NCBI GenBank assembly: GCA_964438715.1
Contig: CAYTLQ010000026.1
Location: forward strand, 1 to 5,968
From: CAYTLQ01 sp964438715
GTDB taxonomy: Bacteria; Bacteroidota; Ignavibacteria; Ignavibacteriales; Ignavibacteriaceae
DNA: 5,968 bases
Reading direction: 5' to 3'
The notes under the pieces: generated by a model
Databases searched by the model: none
Told to the model about the DNA's origin: nothing
The model's input: the letters and a program-made list of their open reading frames with translations, nothing else
Position numbers and translations under genes: made by a program
In this document: in pieces, positions 1 to 5,751 of the stretch
Position numbering within the stretch: the first letter of the stretch is position 1
Layout of the letters: the number at the start of each line of letters is the position of its first letter

Positions 1-5
1 CTTCA

Positions 6-43
6 CTGTTTTTTGCTTTGAAATCTGTTTTTTGCTTTAAAAT
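6..43 (+). repeat. tandem pair of 19-bp repeats
   Basis: Two adjacent 19-bp units occupy 6-24 and 25-43. Both read CTGTTTTTTGCTTTRAAAT and differ only at one purine (G in the first, A in the second). A third, partly matching copy lies at 87-105. No reading frame covers them and they lie in the leader of the membrane-protein gene that starts at 209. Their function is unknown. They could be protein-binding direct repeats or simple duplication in T-rich DNA. Confidence 0.6.
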
Positions 44-46
44 TGC

Positions 47-76
47 ATTTCACCTATTGGGTGAAATTTGTTTTCT
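47..76 (+). terminator. possible hairpin terminator or operator in the leader
   Basis: ATTTCACC (47-54) and GGTGAAAT (60-67) form a perfect 8-bp stem with a 5-nt loop, followed by the T-rich stretch TTTGTTTTCT. On the plus strand this resembles a weak intrinsic terminator for a gene to the left of the window. The symmetric arms could equally be an operator. The stem is real in the sequence, but the role is inferred. Confidence 0.35.
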
Positions 77-86
77 CAAAATTACT

Positions 87-108
87 CTGTTTTTTGCCCT
101 TTAAACAG
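87..108 (+). repeat. third CTGTTTTTTGC copy, with inverted CTGTTT/AAACAG ends
   Basis: CTGTTTTTTGC recurs at 87-97, matching the first 11 bases of the tandem pair at 6-43, and is followed by CCTTTAAA. The segment is also bounded by an inverted repeat, CTGTTT at 87-92 and AAACAG at 103-108, separated by 10 nt. It may share a binding protein with the upstream copies. No function can be assigned from sequence alone. Confidence 0.4.
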
Positions 109-133
109 TCCTTCTTTTGTCTCTATATCGGAA

Positions 134-163
134 TTAAGGAACTTTATTTTTGATTTTCCTTAA
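134..163. promoter_or_regulatory. inverted repeat upstream of the membrane-protein gene
   Basis: TTAAGGAA at 134-141 and TTCCTTAA at 156-163 are perfect 8-bp inverted arms around a 14-nt spacer. The spacer contains TATTTTTG (145-152), which fits the Bacteroidota -7 pattern TAnnTTTG, though no TTTG lies at the usual 19-21 nt upstream (the nearest is 25 nt away). It sits 46 bp before the start codon at 209, where an operator would be expected. The T-rich background makes chance matches likely. Confidence 0.3.
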
Positions 164-199
164 AATGCTCTATTTTTCTCTAATACCTTAAATTAAATT

Positions 200-203
200 G
201 GAG
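200..203 (+). promoter_or_regulatory. ribosome binding site fixing the ATG start at 209
   Basis: GGAG lies 5 nt before ATG 209-211 but only 2 nt before the in-frame GTG at 206. This favours the ATG as the true start of the membrane protein. Confidence 0.65.
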
Positions 204-208
204 CGGTG

Positions 209-961
209 ATGTCTAAATCTCTGGATATAAAATCTTTAGCCCTTTCTGTTATTGTCGGTATCCCATTAATAATCTTTCTTGCATTGCTTACCGGTGATGT
301 TGCAACGCCGGTTCTTCCTTTTATGGCTATCCTCGGAGGATATATTTTTACAGGAATTATTGCCGGTTTGGTTTCTAATGATGAGACAATTGCTGAACCT
401 GGAATTGCGTCAATTTTAGTTGGTGTCGTCACATATCTTATTCTTACCTCAATGTCTCTTAACTGCTTTAAACTCTTGCAGGGCGATGCTTATGTGACTA
501 ATATGATATTGTTAACTTTGAATGGAATTATTCTCACTTTTGCAGGAGCCTGGGCAGGCGAAAAACTTCAGGGCACATTAGATAATAATCAGAGTAAATC
601 GAAACTGATTGAATGGGGATGGATTATCTGTGGAGCAATTGTTGGCGTTGCAATCAGTATGTTAATTACAAATCTGATTATTAAATTTTTCGGTTTTTAT
701 TTACCCCCTTTGCTTATTGCATTGGTAGTTGGTCTGTATGTAACGGGCTTAATAGTGGGATTAAAGTCCCCTGGCGTTACCATTAAAGAAGCCGCATTAG
801 CAGGTCTTTTCACCACCGTAATAAATCTGGACATTTTCAAGTTCTCGATTGATCCTGATACTCACTTCCTGACTATTACAGGTGTACTAATTAGTATCGT
901 ATTAGGTTTATTAGCGGCACTGGCTGGTGGAGTATCGGGTGAAAGAATTCAGGGAGATTAA
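209..961 (+). CDS. uncharacterised polytopic membrane protein with two homologous halves
   Basis: This gene encodes 250 residues from ATG 209; a GTG at 206 is in frame but badly spaced from GGAG at 200-203. I do not recognise a named family. About eight hydrophobic segments can be drawn, near residues 8-28, 36-56, 65-83, 97-118, 135-157, 165-186, 192-208 and 221-243, with no signal-peptide cleavage motif. The protein looks like an internal duplication. Residues about 11-122 resemble 139-249, notably YIFTGIIAGL (45-54) with YVTGLIVGL (177-185), and AGAWAGEKLQG (112-122) with AGGVSGERIQG (239-249). The halves are joined by a hydrophilic linker near 123-134 (TLDNNQSKSK). Glycine and alanine in the helices suggest tight packing. 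There are no obvious catalytic motifs. It loosely resembles small glycine-rich four-helix membrane domains of unknown function, such as DUF5518-like proteins, but that is a guess. It is monocistronic, closed by the terminator at 986-1013. Confidence 0.85.
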   Translation: MSKSLDIKSLALSVIVGIPLIIFLALLTGDVATPVLPFMAILGGYIFTGIIAGLVSNDETIAEPGIASILVGVVTYLILTSMSLNCFKLLQGDAYVTNMILLTLNGIILTFAGAWAGEKLQGTLDNNQSKSKLIEWGWIICGAIVGVAISMLITNLIIKFFGFYLPPLLIALVVGLYVTGLIVGLKSPGVTIKEAALAGLFTTVINLDIFKFSIDPDTHFLTITGVLISIVLGLLAALAGGVSGERIQGD

Positions 962-985
962 TCGGTAATCTATATTTCTAATCTG

Positions 986-1013
986 AAACGGAGCCTTGTG
1001 CTCCGTTTTTTTT
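986..1013 (+). terminator. strong rho-independent terminator
   Basis: AAACGGAGC (986-994) pairs perfectly with GCTCCGTTT (1000-1008) across the loop CTTGT, and the stem runs into eight consecutive T residues (1006-1013). It lies 24 nt after the membrane-protein stop codon and separates that gene from the pruA-sucC unit. Confidence 0.92.
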
Positions 1014-1035
1014 GCCGGTTAATAAATTTACGGGA

Positions 1036-1067
1036 ATTGTATAAGAATTAAAATTCAAGTAATTTTG
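1036..1067 (+). promoter_or_regulatory. candidate Bacteroidota-type promoter for pruA-sucC
   Basis: ATTG at 1036-1039 and TAATTTTG at 1060-1067 are separated by 20 nt. This fits the published Bacteroidota pattern of a -33 TTTG and a -7 TAnnTTTG. Transcription would start near 1075, giving a 5' leader of about 28 nt before ATG 1103. It lies just after the terminator at 986-1013, where a new promoter is needed. A sigma-70 reading (TTGTAT 1038-1043, 16 nt, TAATTT 1060-1065) overlaps it. AT-rich DNA makes chance matches possible. Confidence 0.4.
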
Positions 1068-1102
1068 AAGATTAATTATTTATTAATTGGAGTTCTCATT
1101 TT

Positions 1103-2650
1103 ATGAAACCTTCCCCATTTCGAAATGAACCTATCATAGATTTTACTAAACCCGAAAATTATAAAAAACAAGTTCAGGCAATAAAAAAAGTTCGCGAAAA
1201 ACTCGGACAGACATACGATATAGTAATTGGCGGTGAGAATATTCAGACCGGAAATCTGATAAAATCGTACAATCCTAGTAATAAAGATGAACTTATAGCT
1301 TGTTTCCAAAAAGGTAATGCTGAGCTGGTCAATAAAGCAGTAGAGACTGCTTACGAAACTTTTAAAACATGGCAATATGTACCTGCAGAAAAAAGAGCAA
1401 GTTATCTCTTTAAAGCCGCCGCAGTAGCAAGAAGACGCCGTTTTGAGATAAATGCGTATATGATTCTTGAAGCAGGAAAAAACTTTACTGAAGCTGATGG
1501 TGACACTGCAGAGGCTATTGATTTTTTGGAGTTCTATGGTCGTGAAATGTTACGCTATTCTGCAAAACAGCCCATCACCCCTATAAAAGGTGAGAAAAAT
1601 GAATTAGTATATATACCGCTTGGGGTTGGTACTATCATACCACCCTGGAACTTTCCGTTTGCAATTCTGGTTGGAATGTCTTCTGCAGCAATTGTTACCG
1701 GTAATACAGTCGTATTGAAACCCTCCAGTGATACACCAATGATGGGGCGTTTATTTTTTGAAATAATGCAGAGTGTTGGTCTTCCAAAAGGAGTTTTGAA
1801 TTTTCTACCCGGCTCCGGCGGTGAAGTTGGCGATTCACTGGTTGCTCACCCGAAAGTTCGCTTTGTCTCTTTCACCGGTTCAATGGAAGTTGGTATTCAT
1901 ATTAATGAATTGGCCGCAAAAGTCCAGCCGGGTCAGATTTGGTTAAAACGGGTTGTTGCAGAAATGGGAGGTAAAGACGGTATTTTAGTTGATCGTGAAT
2001 GCGACCTTGATGACGCCGCAAACGGTGTAGTAGCCTCTGCGTTCGGTTTCCAGGGAAAAAAATGTTCTGCTTGTTCAAGAGCTATTGTTGATGAAAAGGT
2101 TTATGACAAATTCGTTAAACTAATTGAAGAAAAAGTTTCAGCCTTACCTATAGGTCCGGCTGAAGAAAATTTCCGTTGCGGACCCGTGATTAATGCTTCT
2201 GCAGAACAAAACATTCTCTCATATATTGAAATTGGAAAGAAAGAAGGAAGACTTATAGTCGGTGGTGAAAAAGCTGAGGGAAACGGCTATTATATTAAAC
2301 CTACAGTTTTTGCAGATATCGATCCGATGGCACGAATTGCTCAGGAAGAAATTTTCGGTCCTGTATTGGCTATTATTAAAGCAAAAGATTTTAACCATGG
2401 TCTTGAAATAATGAATAATACAATATTCGGACTTACCGGAGCAGTTTATACCAGAAATAAGAAAAAAATCGAGAAAGCCAAAAAAGGACTGCTTATTGGG
2501 AATCTTTATTTTAATCGTAAATGCACCGGAGCGCTTGTAGGTGTTCATCCATTCGGTGGTTTTAATATGTCGGGAACAGATTCTAAAGCAGGTGGTCGTG
2601 ATTACCTTCTTCTATTCCTTCAGGCAAAAACAATGAGTGAAAAAGTATAA
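1103..2650 (+). CDS. pruA: L-glutamate gamma-semialdehyde dehydrogenase (1-pyrroline-5-carboxylate dehydrogenase)
   Basis: This cytosolic enzyme oxidises L-glutamate gamma-semialdehyde, which is in equilibrium with pyrroline-5-carboxylate, to glutamate using NAD(P)+. It is the second step of proline degradation and also serves arginine/ornithine breakdown. The 515 residues match the usual length of the stand-alone RocA/PruA type; the proline dehydrogenase domain of fused PutA is absent. Aldehyde-dehydrogenase landmarks are complete: oxyanion Asn183 in PWNFP (181-185), cofactor Lys206 in VLKPSSDTP, FTGS (257-260) in the Rossmann fold, general base Glu287 in AEMGGK, catalytic Cys321 in GKKCSAC, and EEIFGP (415-420). 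The C-terminal RKCTGALVGVHPFGG (472-486) and MSGTDSKAGG (489-498) are typical of this subfamily. Arg499 follows where I expect Pro (GGPDY). GGAG at 1089-1092 supports ATG 1103. It is the first gene of an operon with sucC. Confidence 0.95.
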   Translation: MKPSPFRNEPIIDFTKPENYKKQVQAIKKVREKLGQTYDIVIGGENIQTGNLIKSYNPSNKDELIACFQKGNAELVNKAVETAYETFKTWQYVPAEKRASYLFKAAAVARRRRFEINAYMILEAGKNFTEADGDTAEAIDFLEFYGREMLRYSAKQPITPIKGEKNELVYIPLGVGTIIPPWNFPFAILVGMSSAAIVTGNTVVLKPSSDTPMMGRLFFEIMQSVGLPKGVLNFLPGSGGEVGDSLVAHPKVRFVSFTGSMEVGIHINELAAKVQPGQIWLKRVVAEMGGKDGILVDRECDLDDAANGVVASAFGFQGKKCSACSRAIVDEKVYDKFVKLIEEKVSALPIGPAEENFRCGPVINASAEQNILSYIEIGKKEGRLIVGGEKAEGNGYYIKPTVFADIDPMARIAQEEIFGPVLAIIKAKDFNHGLEIMNNTIFGLTGAVYTRNKKKIEKAKKGLLIGNLYFNRKCTGALVGVHPFGGFNMSGTDSKAGGRDYLLLFLQAKTMSEKV

Positions 2651-2663
2651 AAAGCTAAATTTC

Positions 2664-2670
2664 AGAAAGG
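2664..2670 (+). promoter_or_regulatory. ribosome binding site fixing the ATG start of sucC
   Basis: AGAAAGG lies 6 nt before ATG 2677-2679. The in-frame TTG at 2674 would have only 3 nt of spacing, so ATG 2677 is preferred. Confidence 0.7.
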
Positions 2671-2676
2671 CATTTG

Positions 2677-3840
2677 ATGAAAATTCACGAATATCAGGCA
2701 AAACAAATATTAAAAAAATATAATGTACCGGTCCCAAAAGGTGCTGTTGCTTTTACTCCTGAAGAAGCAGTAACGGTTGCCAGAGATATTATCGGTGGTA
2801 GTGTTTGGGTAGTAAAAGCACAGATTCATGCCGGTGGAAGAGGCAAAGGTGGTGGCGTAAAAATTGCAAAATCACTTGATGATGTTTATAACTATGCCTC
2901 ACAAATTCTCGGGATGCAATTGATCACTCATCAAACCGGTCCCGAAGGGAAAAAAGTGAACCGAATTCTTATTGAGCAAGGTATGAATATAAGTAAAGAG
3001 CTCTATGTTGGTATTACTTTAGACCGTGCCACTTCTAAAAATGTTTTTATGGTATCAACAGAAGGTGGTATGGAGATAGAAAAAGTAGCAGAGGAAACAC
3101 CTGAAAAAATCATTAAAGAAACAATAGATCCGTTTATCGGGCTTCAGGGATTTCAGGCAAGAAAACTTGCTTTTGCTCTTGGCTTAGAGAAAAACCAATT
3201 TAAGAATGCCGTTTCATTTTTTCTTTCACTCTATAAAGCCTATGTTGCTACCGATGCATCTCTCGCTGAAATTAACCCACTGGTAGTTACTGCTGAGGGT
3301 GATGTTCTGGCGCTTGATGCAAAGATGAATTTTGATGATAATGCACTTTACCGTCAGGAAGAGATTGTAAATTTTCGTGATCTTGACGAAGAAGAACCTC
3401 TTGAAGTTGAGGCTTCTAAATACAACCTGAATTACATAAAACTTGATGGTAATGTTGGTTGTATGGTTAATGGTGCCGGATTAGCAATGGGAACAATGGA
3501 TATCATTAAACTTGCAGGCGGTGAGCCTGCTAATTTTCTTGATGTTGGCGGCGGTGCAAATAAAGAAACTGTAGCAAACGGATTCAAAATTATTTTATCC
3601 GATCCGAATGTTAAAGCTATTCTTATAAATATTTTTGGTGGTATTGTTCGTTGTGATCGTGTTGCACAAGGAGTAATAGACGCCGCGAAAGAAATTCAAA
3701 TAAACCTTCCAATTGTTGTCCGCTTAGAAGGTACAAATGCCAAAGAAGCGAAGGAATTATTGGAAGATTCAGGACTTAATTTCTCAGTGGCAGGCTCATT
3801 GCACGACGCTGCTCAGAAAATAACATCCCTTCTTAATTAG
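2677..3840 (+). CDS. sucC: succinyl-CoA synthetase (succinate-CoA ligase) beta subunit
   Basis: SucC is the nucleotide-binding beta subunit of the TCA-cycle ligase that turns succinyl-CoA, ADP or GDP and phosphate into succinate, CoA and ATP or GTP. The alpha subunit SucD carries the phospho-histidine and is not in this window. The 387 residues compare with 388 in E. coli. It opens with the typical MKIHEYQAKQIL. An ATP-grasp domain fills about residues 1-240, with Lys47 and the glycine-rich GGRGKGGG (53-60) for nucleotide phosphates, and AEINPL (197-202) with Asn200 and Asp214 as probable Mg ligands. The C-terminal CoA-ligase domain has NGAGLAMGTMD (265-275), NFLDVGGGA (286-294) and NIFGGIVRCD (318-327). 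The pruA stop is only 26 nt upstream with no terminator between, so they are probably cotranscribed. Whether it prefers ATP or GTP cannot be told here. Confidence 0.95.
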   Translation: MKIHEYQAKQILKKYNVPVPKGAVAFTPEEAVTVARDIIGGSVWVVKAQIHAGGRGKGGGVKIAKSLDDVYNYASQILGMQLITHQTGPEGKKVNRILIEQGMNISKELYVGITLDRATSKNVFMVSTEGGMEIEKVAEETPEKIIKETIDPFIGLQGFQARKLAFALGLEKNQFKNAVSFFLSLYKAYVATDASLAEINPLVVTAEGDVLALDAKMNFDDNALYRQEEIVNFRDLDEEEPLEVEASKYNLNYIKLDGNVGCMVNGAGLAMGTMDIIKLAGGEPANFLDVGGGANKETVANGFKIILSDPNVKAILINIFGGIVRCDRVAQGVIDAAKEIQINLPIVVRLEGTNAKEAKELLEDSGLNFSVAGSLHDAAQKITSLLN

Positions 3841-3848
3841 ATTATTTC

Positions 3849-3872
3849 GGGGATGCCCTTAACGGCATCCCC
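3849..3872 (+). terminator. hairpin terminator after pruA-sucC
   Basis: GGGGATGCC (3849-3857) and GGCATCCCC (3864-3872) make a perfect 9-bp GC-rich stem with a 6-nt loop, starting 8 nt after the sucC stop. No uninterrupted T run follows; the next T-rich stretch, CTTTTCTTTT, begins at 3888. It probably ends the operon but may be less efficient than the terminator at 986-1013, or may act as a 3'-end stabiliser. Confidence 0.7.
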
Positions 3873-3932
3873 TATGTTAACATCACACTTTTCTTTTATT
3901 AAATCATTTTACCCTTATACCATACCCGATGC

Positions 3933-3948
3933 CTCATAACTTTATGAG
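3933..3948. promoter_or_regulatory. palindrome between sucC and aroE, possible operator
   Basis: CTCATAACTTTATGAG has perfect 7-bp arms, CTCATAA (3933-3939) and TTATGAG (3942-3948), around a 2-nt centre. The compact symmetry resembles a dimeric repressor site more than an RNA hairpin, since a 2-nt loop is unfavourable. It lies in the 271-nt gap (3841-4111) between sucC and aroE, which holds no coding frame I can support. The target protein is unknown. Confidence 0.3.
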
Positions 3949-4045
3949 ACGGATAACACAATTTTGAAAAAAATAGTATTATATTTGAGAAGAAAGTTTT
4001 ACGGTAGAAAATTATACTGAATTAACATATTTCAGATTTTTGTTG

Positions 4046-4075
4046 TTTACAATTATCACCATTAGGGAATAATCA
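4046..4075 (+). promoter_or_regulatory. weak candidate promoter for aroE
   Basis: TTTACA (4046-4051) matches five of six bases of the sigma-70 -35 box, and TAATCA (4070-4075) is a poor -10 at 18-nt spacing. An alternative is TATATTTG (3980-3987), which fits TAnnTTTG but has no -33 partner at the right distance. aroE needs a promoter in this gap because the hairpin at 3849-3872 ends the upstream operon. Neither candidate is strong. Confidence 0.2.
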
Positions 4076-4100
4076 CTCTTTTACCATTTCCAATTGGCTC

Positions 4101-4106
4101 AAAGGA
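4101..4106 (+). promoter_or_regulatory. ribosome binding site fixing the ATG start of aroE
   Basis: AAAGGA lies 5 nt before ATG 4112-4114. An in-frame TTG at 4094 would place this site inside the coding sequence, so the ATG is preferred. Confidence 0.7.
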
Positions 4107-4111
4107 TATTT

Positions 4112-4984
4112 ATGCAGGACCTTTTTCATCAGAATACAAAACTTGTCGGACTTATTGGGCATCCAATTAAACAAAGTTATTCACCATACATTCATAATGT
4201 AGCATTTCGGTTACTCGGCTTAGAATATCTTTATTTACCTTTTGATGTACCTCATAGTGGATTGAAGGATGCTCTTAAAGGGATGGTTTCACTTGATATA
4301 AAGGGTTTTAATGTTACCCTCCCTCACAAGGAAAATATTATTTCTTTACTCCATAATATATCCGATGAAGCGAGCACCATTGGATCGGTTAATACAATTG
4401 TTAACGACCATGGTAAGTTATTTGGTTATAACACTGATGTTTTTGGATTCGTTGAGTCACTTCAACCTTTTAAGGATGAAATCTGCGGAACAGAAGTATC
4501 GGTTATCGGAGCAGGAGGCGCTGCCCGTGCCGCTATTTATTCTCTGATAAGACATTTCAAGCCCACCAAAATTAATATCATTAACCGAACTGAACAAAGA
4601 GCAGAATTGCTCAAGCACTATTTCTTTGAGAAAATGAAATTCGAAGAGATAGATTATTACGAGTTATTTCCACCCGATATTGTTGGTGTACTAAGTCAGT
4701 CGAAACTTATCATTAATGCGACAAATGTCGGAATGTACCCTGAAATAGATGACACCCCAATTTCGATAAGTAAGAGTTTTAACTGTAATCAAATCGTTTT
4801 TGATATGGTGTATAATCCTTCGAAAACCAAACTAATGGCTCTTGCTGAGGTAGAAGGGGCAACTGTAATAAATGGGATAAGGATGCTTGTTTATCAGGCG
4901 GCGAAAGCTTTTGAGTTATGGACCGGGCAGGAATTTCCTGTAGAACAGGTAAATGATGCTATGATTAAGTATCTGGAAAACTAA
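4112..4984 (+). CDS. aroE: shikimate dehydrogenase (NADP+)
   Basis: AroE reduces 3-dehydroshikimate to shikimate with NADPH, the fourth step of the chorismate pathway towards aromatic amino acids, in the cytosol. The 290 residues are close to the typical 270-290. The N-terminal substrate domain shows GHPIKQSYSP (16-25), whose two serines (22 and 24) bind shikimate, and FNVTLPHK (66-73) with catalytic Lys73. The catalytic partner Asp109 is in GYNTD. The nucleotide domain has the glycine-rich loop GAGGAAR (133-139), NRT (158-160) for the NADPH 2'-phosphate, NATNVGM (202-208), DMVYNPSKT (231-239) and the C-terminal NGIRMLVYQAAKAFELWTG (254-272). All key residues are present, so it should be active. 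It lacks a close upstream partner and is probably transcribed alone. Its stop lies 11 nt from the end of murA on the other strand, with no visible terminator between them. Confidence 0.95.
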   Translation: MQDLFHQNTKLVGLIGHPIKQSYSPYIHNVAFRLLGLEYLYLPFDVPHSGLKDALKGMVSLDIKGFNVTLPHKENIISLLHNISDEASTIGSVNTIVNDHGKLFGYNTDVFGFVESLQPFKDEICGTEVSVIGAGGAARAAIYSLIRHFKPTKINIINRTEQRAELLKHYFFEKMKFEEIDYYELFPPDIVGVLSQSKLIINATNVGMYPEIDDTPISISKSFNCNQIVFDMVYNPSKTKLMALAEVEGATVINGIRMLVYQAAKAFELWTGQEFPVEQVNDAMIKYLEN

Positions 4985-4995
4985 CTGCAACTGCT

Positions 4996-5751
4996 TTAGA
5001 ATTCGCTTCCCGGAACACGCGCGATATCTGCACCTAAAGCGCTTAATTTTTCCTCTAAGCGTTCATAACCTCTATCGAGGTGATATACCCGAAGCACTTC
5101 TGTAGTTCCTTGAGCCGCAAGGCCTGCAAGAACTAAAGAGGCACTGGCCCTAAGGTCTGTTGACATAACTTTAGCGCCTTTTAGTTTATTAACCCCTTTC
5201 ACTATTGCGCTATTATCTTTGATGGTAATATTTGCACCAAGACGATTAAGTTCCGGAACATGCATAAACCTATCAGTGTAAATAGTATCGGTGATAGTTG
5301 AAGTACCCTGGGCGAGTGACATAAGACAAATCCACTGTGCCTGCATGTCAGTTGGAAATCCCGGAAAAGGAAATGTTGAAACATCTACACTTTTTAATCC
5401 ATCAGAAGAAGCTTCCACAGTTACCTGATCAAAGTTTGTGGTAACATTGCATCCTGCGTCCTCAAGTTTTGAGAGAATAGCCTGAAGGTGCATCTCTTTG
5501 CATTTTGTAAGTGTGATTTTTCCACCGGTAATAGCAGCAGCAATTAATAATGTTCCTGCCTCAATACGATCCGGAATTGTTTCAATCTCAGCGGGATATA
5601 ATTCATCCACTCCTTCAATTTCAAGAATGGAAGAGTTTATGCCATTTATTCGTGCACCCATTTTTACCAATAACGATGCAAGATTGGTAATTTCCGGTTC
5701 CATAGCGGCATTGTTTAATATAGTGGTTCCTTTTGCCAGAACAGCGGCCAT
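4996..5751 (-). CDS. murA: UDP-N-acetylglucosamine 1-carboxyvinyltransferase, C-terminal portion of a disrupted murA
   Basis: MurA transfers enolpyruvate from PEP to UDP-GlcNAc, the first committed step of peptidoglycan synthesis in the cytosol. This open frame has 251 residues from ATG at 5749-5751, whereas MurA is normally about 420; its Met aligns near E. coli residue 171. Conserved blocks are PDRIEAGT (60-67), FPTDMQAQW (131-139) containing the aspartate equivalent to E. coli Asp305, DRFMHVPEL (160-168), TDLRASASLVLAG (198-210) and DRGYERLEEKL (225-235) with the arginine equivalent to Arg397. The frame reads on upstream as recognisable MurA, with no good Shine-Dalgarno before this ATG, so the ATG is almost certainly internal and not a real start. 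A TAA at 5848-5850 separates this part from the N-terminal region. Alone it would lack the catalytic cysteine loop and should be inactive. It converges on aroE. Confidence 0.85.
   Translation of the reverse strand: MAAVLAKGTTILNNAAMEPEITNLASLLVKMGARINGINSSILEIEGVDELYPAEIETIPDRIEAGTLLIAAAITGGKITLTKCKEMHLQAILSKLEDAGCNVTTNFDQVTVEASSDGLKSVDVSTFPFPGFPTDMQAQWICLMSLAQGTSTITDTIYTDRFMHVPELNRLGANITIKDNSAIVKGVNKLKGAKVMSTDLRASASLVLAGLAAQGTTEVLRVYHLDRGYERLEEKLSALGADIARVPGSEF

Noticed and set aside
193..432. Minus-strand open frame of 79 codons over the membrane-protein gene
   Set aside because: It is a shadow opposite a well-supported gene with its own ribosome binding site and terminator, and its translation has no recognisable motif.
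1027..1045. Sigma-70 promoter TTTACG/TATAAG before pruA
   Set aside because: The two boxes are only 7 nt apart, far too close for a -35/-10 pair.
1076..1375. Minus-strand open frame of 99 codons over the pruA start
   Set aside because: It lies opposite the conserved pruA N-terminus and its Phe/Ile-rich product is typical of an antisense shadow in AT-rich DNA.
2219..2548. Minus-strand open frame of 109 codons inside pruA
   Set aside because: It is antisense to conserved catalytic-domain sequence of pruA and has no supported start or family.
4311..4547. Plus-strand open frame of 78 codons inside aroE
   Set aside because: It is out of frame with aroE, which has all catalytic residues over this stretch.
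5202..5384. Minus-strand open frame of 60 codons within murA in another frame
   Set aside because: The overlapping murA frame has clear conserved motifs, including FPTDMQAQ, in this stretch.
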